Shown: one piece after another, positions 9,480 through 22,566 of the stretch
Numbering within the stretch: position 1 is the stretch's first letter
Layout of the letters: each line of letters opens with the position of its first letter
Assembly: GCA_013076295.1 (NCBI GenBank)
Contig: RQOL01000861.1
Span: 5,000,235-5,064,234, forward strand
DNA: 64,000 nt
Direction of reading: 5' to 3'
DNA from: Sanderia malayensis
Lineage: Eukaryota; Cnidaria; Scyphozoa; Semaeostomeae; Pelagiidae
Notes under the pieces: model-generated
Told to the model about the DNA's origin: nothing
Database searches by the model: none
Seen by the model: only the letters and a program-made list of their open reading frames with translations
Position numbers and translations under genes: made by a program

Positions 9480-12400
9480 TTAATTGCCATTGTTTAGACT
9501 TTCATTATCTTCTTCATCCTCAAGATCTTCATCATCTTTGATTTTAGTTGCATCCCAAATTATCAAACTGCCATCATTAGCTGCAGTGTACAGGCGTCCT
9601 TTGTACATCTTATAACAAACAAACGAAGAAGTTATTTCTTACCTCGTTTAAAATTTATACTCAGCTATTCCCATTCAAAATCACCTTACTTATTTAGACT
9701 TCATTAATTTTAAAAACTCTTTATAAGATAAAATTTAGCTTGAAACAACCATGATTTTATTCGTGAAAGAATGCTGTTCTGTCCAAGACACTGTTTAGGC
9801 TCTTACGTGTTCTAAATGGAGCGTTCTGGTGAATATATAAACGTTTCTTTTATAAGAAAGCTTTTTTAAAGCAATACATAAATTTTCTTAGCAATTTCCA
9901 AACTTTGGAACAAAAACGTTCTTTAGGCTTTCTTGGCAACAACCGAAGGAAGTTTTACGCTACCGAATATTCGCACTGAAGGAAATGATATGATATGATT
10001 AACATTTTTTAGCATTTGATATATAATATATTATAGTCACAACATTAGGTATTGAACACTTATACGGCAATTTATCCTTTAAATTTTGAGTTCTGAATCT
10101 TAAACTTTTTTTGGTTTCAAATAAAAAGTACTAAACTTTCTTAGCTTTTTTATAGGCAGAGTATTACTTTCATTGCATGCATGGTGCAGTTTGAATGCCC
10201 GTATTGAAATTAGCGTTAATCGACGTCACTCTCGGCTTTCTCCAAATGAAATAATTGACCAATCGCGTTAAAACACCCTTACCACATGACCATGAATTCT
10301 AAAGCTGATTGCATTGTTCAGAAGTGATACCAAGCTAAGCCCATTGGATGAATTGCATGAATGAATGAATAAATGGATAAATGCAAATATTTTCTTAGTT
10401 GGGATAAATAATCAAGAAAGAATCTCACCAATGCAGCGTTAATTGGAGACTGATGTCCTCTAAATACACGCTTGACTTTTCCCGTTTTTGAATCGTAGGC
10501 CCTTGCCGTCTGATCACCAGAGCATGTTACCACTGAAAGAAAAGAACCAATATGACGTCAGAGATTCAAAGACCGCATCTTGGATGACATCTAAGTTTAC
10601 ATTCACCTTCATCTACATGGTCACCTTGGACTTGATACAAGATTTCCCTTAGTTTCCCTCGTTGAATTGAATTGTTAGACGCTCACCAACTCGTGTAACA
10701 AGTCTACCTTTATCCATATCGACATTCAAATACCGTATTTCCTCTAATTAGCGCCCACCCTCTTTTAACCGCCCCTCCAATAAGCACCCACCCTAAAATC
10801 AAAGAGTGTGAAATAAGCGCCCCCATTCATTAGCCGCCCAGGGCAGTTAATAGAACTCTTACATTTTCACTGTTTGATTCAAATAATGACGTAGAAACGC
10901 TTTACGGCTGCTTGATATTGAATAACATTCGAAACTAAAGATTATTCTTTTGTTTTTGAGGTTGTTTGAAATCTCAGGGCTATGAAATAAGCGCCCCCTC
11001 TAATAAGCGTCCACCAAATCTTGCAAAATATTTGATAAGCGTGCAGGCGCTTATTAGAGGAAATACAGTACTTGAAATAGCTAACAACGTCATTCAAATG
11101 CCTCGTAAGTAAAATTTTGTAAAGCTGGTCGTGTGAAAACCTTGCAAAACAAAGCACATGCAGGAAACTGCACATTGTTCGATGACTGAGAATTGATTCG
11201 TGTTTGCAGCTTGCAGCCTTATCAATATTATGGCTATTAGGTTTCTCAATCATTTGGTAGTATATTGTTGAAATTGAAAAGTTATAATCAGATTCCTGGT
11301 TGTGTGGGTTACAACAAGGACCATCATTGTATTGTATTAGGTTTGCCCTGTTCAACAGCAGCACATCCTGTTCAAAATTCATTCGCTATACTTTGATGCA
11401 GGCGTCTCTCTATTGCAAACTGTCTATTGCAAACTCTATACGCCTTCACTGCGAAAACAAACTTAATAGTAAAATAAAAGCATTTCTTTCTTAATTTACA
11501 ATGGGTATTCGTGCCCACAAACACAAATCTGCATCCGAAATAGACAATCATGCCCAGAAAAATGTCTGTTTACATGTGGGCGAAACGGGCTAACGTCACT
11601 GTCTTTACTATTGTGACAGCTGCAGGGGAAGCTCGAGTTTTCAAAGATATAGATTGTCTTCAACACATAAAAGCAGACTCAGAACAAAGCGGAATACATA
11701 GCCTATTCACCGCTTTTTCTTCACTCACTCTGATGAGGTGATGATCTGATACTGATCTATTACAGTGGAGATGCCATTCTGAAGATGAAAATTTACGTCC
11801 CTAGATAACCGCCTCGATAAACTAGCTTAAAGTTAAAAAGCATAATGACAACCTGTAGATCTTTTTATGCTGTTTAAATTGAAAGGTAGGGGGTAGTAGC
11901 AAACAAAACAAAAGAATAGAAACACCTTCAATTAAGTAAGCTCAGGGAATAAATGATTCGCGGGTGGCCAGATACAAATATAAATATGGTGAATTATAGC
12001 AGTTATGTGAGCAAGTGCAATTGCATAAACATGCATTCACAAACATGATTACTCTCGTTATATTACTCAACATCTAATTTCACTTGGATAGGAATTGAGA
12101 TCAATATCAGCATCTGGTTGGTAATTTTCATGTTTGCTTGTTGTTATGGCATGACATTTGCATAAATTAAGTTCTTTAGCAGGAAAGCCTGGCTTGATTA
12201 ACCTTCGAGTGATAGACGTTTGCGCATGCGAACTAAACTCCTTCCCGCTGGCAAAAAAATTCCTCCCAGGGATGGGCCTAAAGAAGTATTAATTCACCCC
12301 TGCCTAGCTGTGACAGCACCCAAATGATTTTTTCTACTGGGAAAATTCAGTTTCAACTTGGCATGTGCACATGTAGAAAACGCGGACCATGGAACAATTT

Positions 12401-15400
12401 TCTTTTGCAGATCCTTGCGATATGGGGTCTTATTAAAGCCACCCAACACTCAACTCAACCTGGCAGACATGCATGAGATTTGAACCTCGCGTGTCAAACA
12501 CAACAAGCACTAAAACCGCAACGCCAACAAAACTGAATCAACTATGAGATTACCAATATCAGCTAAACTTATAATAGCCACCAGTCCATTAGGATATACG
12601 AGCTAAAATATAGTGTACATAGCCTCCGCAACGTAACCATCAGTGAAGCATAAGATATTATCCAAGTTTCGGGATAAAAAACACAGAATGCAAAGTCAAA
12701 AAACCCAAAATGTGGGGCAAATCATTAGAGAATTTGACTTACATGTCAGTTCAATTACAAAGCTTCAATTGTAGTTATTTCTAAAGCAAATAGCAGAGAA
12801 GACAGTCGATACTCATGCAATACTTACACACTCCATTGACAATGATCATTGCTTTGACAGTGTGCTTGTGTCCAGTATACGTCCGAGTACAGTCACCGTA
12901 ATCGATTACCCAGCACTTCGCTGTATGATCCGAGCTGGCAGTAAAGAGAATCCGATTGACGGCCTAAAATGAATCATAATAAACTAATATAATCACTAAA
13001 CATCTTAATAACACAAGGCATATATCATATATCTCCAACGTGGAGATGGACACCAAAACGGATAATAGCCAAATTTCACACCCTGAAAAGCTCTGGGGAA
13101 ATGAGCAAAACCCCCTTTTAAAAATTGGCTAATAAAGAAATATTAAAGGACATTTATCCCAGTCATTTAGAAAATATAAATGGGAGCATTGTCAGTTTGT
13201 TGAATTTTCTCGAAAATCGATTTTGCACAATTTATCACTGCATGCATTGGTTATTGCTACACGTAATTGGTACATGACATGAGCACTGCTGCAAAATGAT
13301 TGTAGATGATCTTGCAAAGAATGAATTGGAAATAGAGGCGTGCAGTTACCAACACTTTCTAATGTTATGAGAGCAATAATAGAAAAGTCACACAATTAAA
13401 TACTGTGCATTGAAACTTTATGCATATGAATAGAGTGCTTTTAGTAGTCGCCTCGAATGCTATTAAAGCCAATACAAATGTTAATAGAGTTAATAGAAAA
13501 GACGAAACATATTCAGAACTCAATGTAAGTGGTTGGATTATACGCAGTTGTGTGACATAGTTATTATCGCATTGTGACATCTATTACAAGATGTCCACTT
13601 ATGATAAGATTCTTTCTTGAAATATCTCTGAAGAAACATTCTTTCAATGTCATCATTGAAAGAAGACAACAGAAGCAATAATGAGTTTGTCAAAAATTTG
13701 CGATTGAATGCATCGCTTGCAGTCAGTACAAGTGCTAATGTTAATAACATTAAATTCTATTAACATAAGTAACTTGAGCATAGCAGTAACAATTGAACTT
13801 GATTAAGAAAAATACAATTCAGAAATACAATTCAGTGTTTAAAATCACTTTTATATTCCGAGTTTTCCCATCAAACAAACTAGTTAACGATTAAACAATG
13901 CACGGGTAAAACATGTCAGACAACAGCATGTTAGTTATATCCCAAGTAGCAACAAAAATCAAACTCACAACAGCCAAATATACCAGCCATGTTGCTAGGG
14001 CAACAACAATATCCTTCATTGGATTGCTTGTGCTAACACAAGTGACGAGATTAAAAGTAGCAATTCAATTATTTTTAAAGGATTAACTATTTACATTACT
14101 TTTGAGATAAAGAACGGTTTAAGAAGAGATTAAAAAGTATGACAAAGTCATATAGACTGTCAAAGTCAACTAAGCTCTTGTAGGTGCTGTATTGTGTAGG
14201 ACATTATTGCTTGCTACTGTTATAATTGTATATAGCAGTACGGTAACAGTGGTAATAGTAGATCAGTAGCAGAACAATATTACTTGCATATTTCTTGTAA
14301 TGTACTTATTTGCTAAAAATGCAGAAATGCTAACAGAAACTTCTTATCTCCATCTATATGCCCCTCTAGGCCTTCACATCAAACATCAATCTGCTATCAT
14401 ATCGCCCAAACATCAATCTGCTATCATATCGCCCAAACTAACCAAAACATGCGGGCAACGTGTCTTGAATCATCACTTGATAATTGAATTCATATTAACA
14501 TAAATAATGAGAGTGAAAAACATGGTCTTCTCTTTTGTTAAAATTAATGAAATGGGTTGAAATTGAAAGTGGTGATCTGGAAAACGCAAAGTTGACAGAA
14601 AAACATTTCTTGGACTAAGATTGAATTTGAGTGTTTTTGAAAACAGGCACCATTGAATGAGGCACTGCAATAAATACCAATTTACTTATCCAAACAGATG
14701 CCGACTTCAAGTCATGAAATATGAATCGAGTAAATACAGCTTTGGAAATAAGGGCCAATAAATTCATGCTCAATTAACCTTTTGATTGTCAGGCCAGGAA
14801 TTGAGAAATTAGCTCGAAGTCTCAAAATCGCATAATTTTGATGCTTGATAAATCCATATTCACTTATATTCAACATATTTACAGTTAGTCTAGCATGTTG
14901 ACGGGGGGCTAATAATTAAGTGACGTAAATGTAAGGCACCCCGCATCTTAATGCCGGTGGAATTAGGATGCGGGATGCACCAAAAATCAATACAACCACC
15001 ATGTTCTGAAATCTTGGTAATTTCTAATGCACAAGCCCGGCTGAGGCTAGCTCAAGGCATGTTAACAAAATAGTTCTAAAACAACTCAATTGCATTAGAA
15101 ATACACGCATTAGTAAACAAACCAGAGAGGTAGTAAAAAGCATTAGTAGTGTATATACACTTGCTAGCAGTGTATAAGCAGCAATTAACAGAAGCTGCAT
15201 TAGCAAAAATAGAAGCAAAACCGAACTGGCAGCAAGCAAAGACAGTAGTAAAGAATGAGCATACCTCGATTTGTATGATTGATGATTGATGACCATTGAA
15301 CACCCTGATGCATTTACCGGTCATCACTTCCCAGCATCGTATAGTTGCATCTTGACTACCGGTATACAAATACGTGCCACTGGCATCTACAGCAATACAC

Positions 15401-16029
15401 AGTACGGGTTGATTGTGGCCACGGTAAGTGAGAATGCACTCACTGGAATTCATTGCCCAGAGTTTGGCCGTGTTATCAGCGCTGCCACTGACGAGACTGT
15501 CATCGTTTTGATCGAGTTCAGCATAATTGAAATCCCTGTCTTTCCTTATATCGCTAGGTATGTATTTCAATGAATTGGCCGATCGCTTGTGGCCCTGAAA
15601 CACTCTCAGCGCCTCGCCACTATCCACGTCCCATGCGCGAATCGTCGTATCGTATGAACTCGAGAACAGAGCATTACCCATCAGAACAAGCCGGTTAACA
15701 GAGTCCGTATGGCCGCGAAACGTCTTCACACACATTCCCGTGCCTATGTTCCACTTTTTAATCAACTTGTCAGCACCGGCAGTGAAAATATACTTGTCGT
15801 TGCACACGACGTTGGTAATGTACTTATCGTGGCCCTTGAGAACGCTCACGACTTCTTCTGCCTGCAAGTTGATCAGTCTGATAGTCGTGTCTTCGGAGCC
15901 TGTGATCAGCGTGCTGCCATCAGGGGTCATTGCAATACAGTTAATGCTGGCAGAATGTTCGCTGAACTCCTTGATGACGTACGACTTACTGTTCTTGCCT
16001 TTTTTCGGCTTCGAGCTTCCACTGCCCAT
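9480..16029 (-). CDS. WDR86: WD repeat-containing protein 86 homologue (4 coding exons)
   Basis: Coding exons: 16029-15265, 12963-12828, 10532-10429, 9608-9480. Phases agree and give 377 aa, close to the roughly 376 aa known for vertebrate WDR86. The protein is a run of WD40 repeats: GH-xx-W/D units such as GHDKYITNVVCNDKYIFTAG, RGHTDSVNRLVLMGNALFSS and TGSQDATIRCWEVMTGKCIR. An acidic stretch (KDDEDLEDEEDNES) ends the chain. The order and wording of the repeats match WDR86 best among WD40 families. The initiator chosen is the ATG at 16029; it gives MGSGSSKPKK, which fits an N-myristoylation signal followed by lysines, so membrane attachment is possible (inference). No enzymatic role is expected; WD40 propellers act as binding platforms, and WDR86 has no well-established function. 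Introns 2 and 1 are about 2.3 kb each and carry repeats. Confidence 0.9.
10723..11080. mobile_element. MITE-like element with AATAAGCGCCC repeats
   Basis: A roughly 360-bp element within WDR86 intron 2. Its ends are inverted repeats: CGTATTTCCTCTAATTAGCG at about 10734 pairs with TATTTCCTCTAATAAGCGCC read on the opposite strand from 11068. The similarity extends further outwards into flanks with TTCAAA/TTTCAA. Inside, the motif AATAAGCGCCC or a variant recurs several times. No reading frame for a transposase is present, so the element is non-autonomous. Related fragments lie near 6665-6760, 18478-18545 and 58060-58375. Confidence 0.65.
12440..12530 (-). repeat. tRNA-derived SINE-like fragment
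   Basis: The minus strand contains TTTGACACGC followed by GAGGTTCAAATCTC. These resemble the anticodon arm of a tRNA-Val and a pol III B box (GGTTCAAATC), with a weak A-box-like TAGTGCTTG upstream. The cloverleaf stems are not intact, so this is not a working tRNA. It lies in a WDR86 intron. Confidence 0.3.
14381..14434. repeat. Perfect 27-bp tandem duplication
   Basis: Two identical 27-base copies stand head to tail (14381-14407 and 14408-14434), starting AAACATCAATCTGC. It lies in WDR86 intron 1 and is probably a recent replication slippage event. Confidence 0.95.
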
Positions 16030-19000
16030 TTTCAATTGCAGATCCTTCAGATCCTAGCTACCTCTGTCTTGCAGCGTTAATGATAGCAAATACTCAAGCA
16101 ATATCAGATGGTCAAACAATCAGATTATTCAGCAAATTGCAGATGTTGAAGAGTGGTGAAGACGTTCTACACAGATCTTACCATCTGAACCATGATGGTG
16201 ATTATTATTATACTGATAACGGTAGTTATATTCTGTTCAATGATAACTTCAAAGCGAGACCGGTTCTTCACATCAGATTACTACGACACAAAAAGAATTA
16301 TTTAGGCTGTATTGTACACATCACATATATTGACACGAGATGTGTTCATAACTTTATAAATCATAAAGGTAAAACATCTACCTCATCATAGTGTATATAT
16401 ATATAATGATTATTAATATTTTTGGGATAAGATGAAACAGTGACTAAACATATGCAGAAAAAATTCGCCATATTCATCCCATTAAGCAGCTACAACATCG
16501 AAAAACATCACCAATGAAACTATATGCAAGTATATATTCGTATATATATGGCATCATGTATATGTAATCAGTGAACTTCATGCTAACACAGCACGAACTG
16601 TAATTAGCTATCGAAGACATACAATCAAAACATTCTCTCTCTCAAGCACATCATAACTTGTGTGTTAAATCGCTTGGACTATCTATACACTCGGATATAA
16701 CTCAGTTGCGTAGAGCAAGAGCAATTGCGAAGGACACCAACCAGACTATGTCGAGCCTTATTTTACACGATCAAAATTCCCAACAACATCAACTATACGG
16801 CCACGCCGTTGAGTAATCGTAACAGGCAACAAACGTAATGTGTGTTTAAGCAAAAGCAGCATATGATAAAAACTGCTACTTACCTTAAAGTGACGAGCAA
16901 CCCAAAATACAAGTGGTCCCATGTCTTGTCAAGCTTGCCTTGACGACGAAAGTAAATTTAACACGATGGATGTTTCACTTCATGGAAGGCGTTAACAGGA
17001 CGTGATGTGTGGATGCAAACCTCAGAGTATGTTAGCAGTAACTACGCCATAGCAACTGAAATGAATTCTGTATAGCCGAAGGTCTTGTGTGTGAATAAAT
17101 AGAACAGGTCCCTGCATGGAAATGACATAACACAAATAATTTAACAGGTTCCTTCTCAACGTCATAGCCGGTGAGCAAAGCAAGTGATTGCTCAGCGGTA
17201 AAACAATCACAAAACATTATAAATCATTGAGCATTTATATCGTTGTTGTTTGAAAGTGAATCTTAATCGTTGCTCACACCTTCGCACGAGTTTCAACTCA
17301 GCTAGTACGTTGCGTTGAGTAAAAAATTGAAAATTTCCTTTTTACCAAACGATAGGCAAATAGGGACTCCAGCTATAATCTCAAATAGGCAACTTCTAGT
17401 TAGGTTGTGTTAAATATTTGATGATCTCATAGCAGGTGGATAACTCAACGTCTGCTGGTTGATCATGAGTGCATATTCTTCGTTTCTCTGATAATAGCCA
17501 CACCGCAGCAAGCCAGGCACAGCCGAAAAGCGCACTTTGCGGATTTTCGTTACTCTTAAAATTCTGTACAATCAACGAAAGAAGTGACAACAAAGCGAGT
17601 ACAGCTGTATATGTGAATCATGTGTTTTACCATCAAAGACAAAAACACATGCGATATATACACATCGGTCGCCGAGCCGCAATGAAATACACAGTCAGAA
17701 AATGCAGTTTAGCAGCAGTGTTCCACAGGGCTGAATAATGAAGTTATAATAACAAAGTGGGAGGGAGAAGGGGAGATATCCACGCACAAGAAATATTTCA
17801 TCAAGCTAAGTTTAAAGTGATCCAATACTGACATCGCTTCTATGAAAACTCTATTAAACAAACTGTACACAAATAGGAGTAACTGAAAGAGAATACAGTG
17901 CCACGAAACAGTAGCTCCTAGTTTTATAAATTGCAGCAATAATCAGCTAATGTTTACATGAGCCATTGGGAATACACACAACCATAATGCAGCCACCGAT
18001 AAGGCCATGTTACGTAACTGAAGTTAAAGTTTTGTCAAGTTCCATCAAAATTAACATTATAAATTAACACAAAATATAGATAAAACAACGAACTATATCT
18101 ATTATTTTATCTTGGTTATATCTTATCATTTTCCCAGCGCATTTGAAAAGCGTATAAAGCAATTGAATATGGCCGAAAATTTAATTTCACTGGTTAGTTT
18201 AATTATTTAAGTGGTACTTTCCAGAAGAATATTTTCGGCCAGTGCGATATAATCAGTCAAAAAGCAAAAATGGAAAACAAAATGAGATATATATCTAACC
18301 CAACAAAGTAAAGGTAAAAACGGCACTTCATTGAACTGGGAAAAATAAATATCTTCACACATACTTGAGTGTCTTTATCGAGAATTGTTCAACGAATGAA
18401 GAATAACACCATCGCTTCAAGATCCTTTTATTGCCTATTAAATTTAGATTGGATGTACACATGTGCAGAGTCCAGATACTGTAAATCCTCGAGCAGCCGC
18501 CCCGCCCTTGAATAACCCCAACCTTAATAACCATTTGCAAAGATATTGAGGCCAAGTTGCTTAATGAATGTACTGCAAATATAAACAGTTTAGACCAAGA
18601 AATTTATCAACTGACTACGCCAATCAGAAGGTCAGTGGTTCGAGCCCAGTTAGCTTTCGAAAAAAAGCGTTTTGCTGCTCCTCGCATCTTATATGCCATG
18701 CCAGCACCATGAGCAGAAGATTATATTTATCAGCTTTCTAATGAAATTAATTTTTGTTTATTGTTCTAGGAAGATTTTACCTGAAAATTTTAAAATGCTA
18801 TTTGTTTCGTACGACTCTGATTCCCCACGAGAGCCCAAAAGTGCCCCCTCCCCCCAAAAACGAGTCAACTTGGAAAATAAATTAACTATCAAATTTCCTT
18901 ACCTGCTGTTATTTGTTTGTTATCCATATTGATCAAACTCTTCTGAAACAAAACAATATAACAATTGATTCGTGCTTAAACAAATAAGAATATAATATTA

Positions 19001-19802
19001 AAAATGTGTTGAGCAACATGTGCAATACTTTTGCGAGAGGGTGTGTACTTTACATTTTGCTCTTTCGAGTCTTTCGCCACAGGGCCTAGTCAGTACGTAC
19101 CAGCATTAGTCTTACGGTAATCCTCTAACACGTAAATATTTACCTAAAATTACCCTTGTAACTTGTCGTTTTGCGTTAGGAAGGTAACTTACATTTGCTC
19201 TGGTTTAAAACAGTTCTTTTGGAGCTTTATTGCAGCAGAACGAAGTTACAAAACACTGTTCGCCTTCCCAAACACGCGAACTTCACCCATCTCCCTCCTC
19301 TCTTTAAATCCATTCAGCATCAACCAATTGCATCAACCAGCGAGTTGATAGCATGATCTCGCACGTGGTCGAACCATGATGCATTGAAATGCAGCCTCGC
19401 ACAGGGACCCAATGCTGTGTGTACTTGTCATCTTTCTCTTGAGAAATATACCCCCCAGATTTAATATTTGTCTCCAAAATCTATTGCAAATGAATGTCAT
19501 ACTGAATCTGAAACTGAGTTGTGACATGTACTCCCATTGTGGTGAATGTTGTAATGTGCCAATAAAATAAAGGGTTCTTACCCTTCACAAGATTTCAAAA
19601 TAAAAAATAATCCATTATGACAGTCCAGCCAAGAGAAAAAGCAAATAACTAAAACTCCAAGGTTGTAGTAAGACAAATTTGCTATGAAAGGGCTATTATT
19701 TTTACACAAAGTAACAAGATGATGTTGTTAAGAATAAGAATTATTACAGAAAATGTCAGGGAAATTTGTATATAAAACAATGTATACACAAAATTTCAGT
19801 GT
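16030..19802. other. Spacer between WDR86 and the myosin light chain locus
   Basis: No confident gene. A possible leader exon for WDR86 lies on the minus strand at or above 16884: a strong donor (AAG before GTAAGTAGC) is preceded by an ATG at 16922 giving MGPLVFWVARHFK. A fragment of the AATAAGCGCCC-type repeat lies at 18478-18545, and a lone pol III B box (GGTTCGAGCCC) near 18638. The rest shows nothing I can name. Confidence 0.4.
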
Positions 19803-20970
19803 TTATTCTTCCTTTGTACCGTGTTTCAGAATGCGAGTGAACTCCACATAATTGAAATTGCCTTTGTCGTCAATGGGGGCACCTCTCAGCATATCATCAA
19901 CTTCATCTTCTGTGAACCTGAAGTTAAACAAGTAAATATTAAAGTGAATACATACTACTATTTCAACTTGAGATAAGATAGAAGTGTAAATTTGCATAAA
20001 AATACAAATGAAAAGGTGACTATTGTAATACTGATTTAGAATTAAGTGTTGACAATTAGTTCTATTTATTTTTCATTGAAAAGAATTGCCCAATGATTAG
20101 TACATATTTAGCATGCCCCCCAAAATATACCATTGTAAAATTTATATTTAAAGTGACAAAATTTAAATTGAGTTGGACCAACTTTCAGCAAAGCTGAACA
20201 GATAGAAGATTCACAGATAATTTATGTATATTAATTTAGAATCATTATTTATTTATATTTTCCATATGTTTTGCTAAAAGGTTAATTATCAAAGTTATCA
20301 TAACAAATTTTGCCCTTTTAGGTAGACACACTAATGCAATAAGCTCGTTAAGCACTTCGCAAATAAAATAGAAATTTTCCAAAATATCCAACGCGTCCTC
20401 CATTCTAGACAACAAGTATCATCACATCTCCATGACTTGACTGGCCAGACTGCAGAGGGCCTACGTTTGTGGTAGCCTAATTTCCTCCTTAAAACAACTG
20501 CAGATTTGTCAGTCCATATGGGAACAATTTAGCACGAAAATGCTATAATTGTGTAAGAAGAAGATGTTTTACCTGTCTCCCATTGTCATTAACAACTCAC
20601 GTAGCCTATCTTCGTGTATAAACCCTGTCCCGTCCTCGTCGAAACAAGCAAACGCATTTCGTATGACATCCTCTGGATCTGTGCCATTTAACTTCTCTCC
20701 ATAAAGTGTTAGGAACATGGTGAAATTAATCGGTCCTGGTGCTTCTTTCATCATTCCTTCAAGGTAATCATCTGCTGGGTCTTTGCCTAGTGATGCTAAC
20801 ATATCATGAAGATCCTCTTTATCGATAAAACCATCCCTGTTTTGGTCGATCATGTTGAAGGCCTCCTTGAACTCTTGGATTTGTGATTGATCGAACATGG
20901 CAAAGACATTCGAAGTAGCACGTTGTGCTCTCTTCTTGGTCGCCTTTCCCTTGGTCTTTTTGCTGGCCAT
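19803..20970 (-). CDS. Myosin II regulatory light chain, proximal form
   Basis: Coding exons 20970-20573 and 19917-19803 join in phase (AG/G) to give 170 aa, the usual length for non-muscle/smooth regulatory light chains (MYL9/MYL12 type). The basic N-terminus ends [10 protein letters not shown], carrying T19/S20, the equivalents of the MLCK/ROCK sites Thr18/Ser19. The first EF-hand loop is intact (D42-D53, [12 protein letters not shown]); the later EF-hands are degenerate, as usual. The protein wraps the lever arm of myosin II and controls motor activity when phosphorylated. An acceptor at 20988 (TCTTGCAG) just upstream of the ATG implies a spliced 5' leader. A CArG motif lies at 21099-21108. 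The terminal exon at 19917-19803 appears to be shared with the distal form at 22505. Confidence 0.93.
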
Positions 20971-21098
20971 TTTGAGTTGTGTTAGTTTCTGCAAGACAGA
21001 TTCAACTTCACTCGCCAAGAAAAATGTATAGATAGTCCTTGCTCGTCTTTCCTGCTTCAATAAATAAACTTACAAATTTTTCGACGGACAAATGAAAA

Positions 21099-21108
21099 CC
21101 AAATATGG
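21099..21108. promoter_or_regulatory. CArG box (SRF site) upstream of the proximal light-chain exon
   Basis: CCAAATATGG fits CC(A/T)6GG exactly. It lies about 130 bases upstream of the proximal ATG. SRF with its actin-regulated partner drives contractile and cytoskeletal genes in animals, so a role in light-chain transcription is plausible. It suggests this exon has its own internal promoter. Confidence 0.5.
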
Positions 21109-21510
21109 TCGCCTTGCCCCTCCCAAATTTGTTTTCTTTTCGCGTTAGCCTGAACAATCATCCATTGTTTCTTAACCAATAGAAATCATAGAAAGCATAC
21201 CCACATGAGGCACATTGATAATCTCAGGAAGAGGCTGTGCCAATCAATTGTTTTAATCATTAAAAACACCCGGGCTTATCGATGCTCTGGTGGGTTTCCA
21301 TTGAAATTGAGAATGAATTCAAATTCTTCAGCAAACCCACTTTAAACGTGTTATTAAGCAAACACTATTTGATAGACTACATCATATGTTTCACTGTTGT
21401 AATCTTCAATATGTTTTTTCTTGATGCAAATAGGTTCCGAGGCAAAAGCAAGATGACAAGAATGCAGGGCAAGTATTTTTCCTGAGCAGAAGAAACTTCT
21501 CCTCTGCACA

Positions 21511-21636
21511 TGACGTCATCCCCAAGAGAGTTGCAGCCAGTGGCAAATTCATCGCATGCATGAGTTGAGTTGAGTTCGCAGTGATGTCAATTCATGATCA
21601 CAATCATCATCATCATTATAACTATGGGTGACGTCA
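21511..21636. promoter_or_regulatory. Pair of full CRE palindromes
   Basis: TGACGTCA occurs at 21511-21518 and again at 21629-21636, with a further half site (ACGTCA) inside the ATC-rich run that follows. The pair lies in the stretch between the two alternative light-chain first exons, where a promoter for the proximal exon could draw on it. CREB/ATF binding is inferred from the motif alone. Confidence 0.35.
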
Positions 21637-22104
21637 TGTTCATAATAATCATCATCATGGCTGTCACGTCATCATCATTATCATTATTATCATCATAAAT
21701 TCCCACTATCTGTTGGGCTCAGCCCTCCACTCCAGTATCTCATCCATCGCAGTCACTTCTCACTGTTAAGTCAATGGCATTGCTTGGAAACCTTACCGTT
21801 AATCCTTTTACAAATGGAAATCTTAGGCAAATCCTATTGTTGTTCCAATAACAATCTTGCAAAGTCTGTCTTATGCAGTGATAAATTTTTGACAGAGCTC
21901 ATATGAGTATCAATTCGGTTCACGCGAGTCTATTAACTTACTGGTTAAAAATTTATGTGTATGGAAAAGAATCTATTGATTTTAAGATTGTAGCTTTGTT
22001 ATCTCAGGTTCAGTTGATTAGATTTAGTTAACAACCGATAGGCAATTGGATTAAATTGTGTGAGTGCATGTTAATTAGACAATTGGTCCAGAATAGATAC
22101 ATAC

Positions 22105-22505
22105 CTGTCACCCATTGTTGTCATTAATTCACGGAGACGATTTTCTGCGATTGAACCACTACCTTCTTCATCGAAACATCCGAACGCATTTCTGATAACA
22201 TCCTCTGGATCGGTACCATTTAACTTTTCACCATAGAGCGTTAGAAACATGGTAAAATTAATTGGACCAGTTGCCTCCTTTATCATACCATCGATGTAGT
22301 CTTCCTTGGGCTCTTTGCCCAGCGATGCGAACATATCCTGAAGATCAGCTTTGTCGATGAAACCGTCACGATTCTGATCGATCATGTTGAAGGCCTCCTT
22401 GAACTCTTGAATTTGCGACTGATCAAACATAGCAAAGACATTGGAAGTGGCACGTTGTGCTCTCTTCTTAGCCGTAGCTCCCTTCTTTCCCTTTTTGCTC
22501 GACAT
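22105..22505 (-). CDS. Myosin II regulatory light chain, distal alternative first coding exon
   Basis: One exon (22505-22105) encodes 133 codons plus two bases and ends at a GTATGT donor after MGDR, the same point and phase as the proximal exon. The peptide has the same layout: lysine-rich N-terminus, [10 protein letters not shown] with T20/S21, EF-hand loop D43-D54. It differs mainly near the end ([20 protein letters not shown] against [20 protein letters not shown]). I see no terminal exon of its own between 22105 and 20970. Splicing to the downstream terminal exon at 19917-19803, skipping the proximal exon, gives 171 aa in frame. The simplest reading is one locus with two promoters and mutually exclusive first coding exons. 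The alternative is a truncated duplicate gene. Confidence 0.85.
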
Positions 22506-22566
22506 TTTCTTGAAGTTAATTTGGATGCAGCAAAAGCAGAAAGAACTCGAGTGTGAACCTACTCAC

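Noticed and set aside
20988..22104. A separate terminal exon for the distal myosin light chain
   Set aside because: No stretch on the minus strand encodes anything like the [19 protein letters not shown] block. The only one is at 19917-19803.
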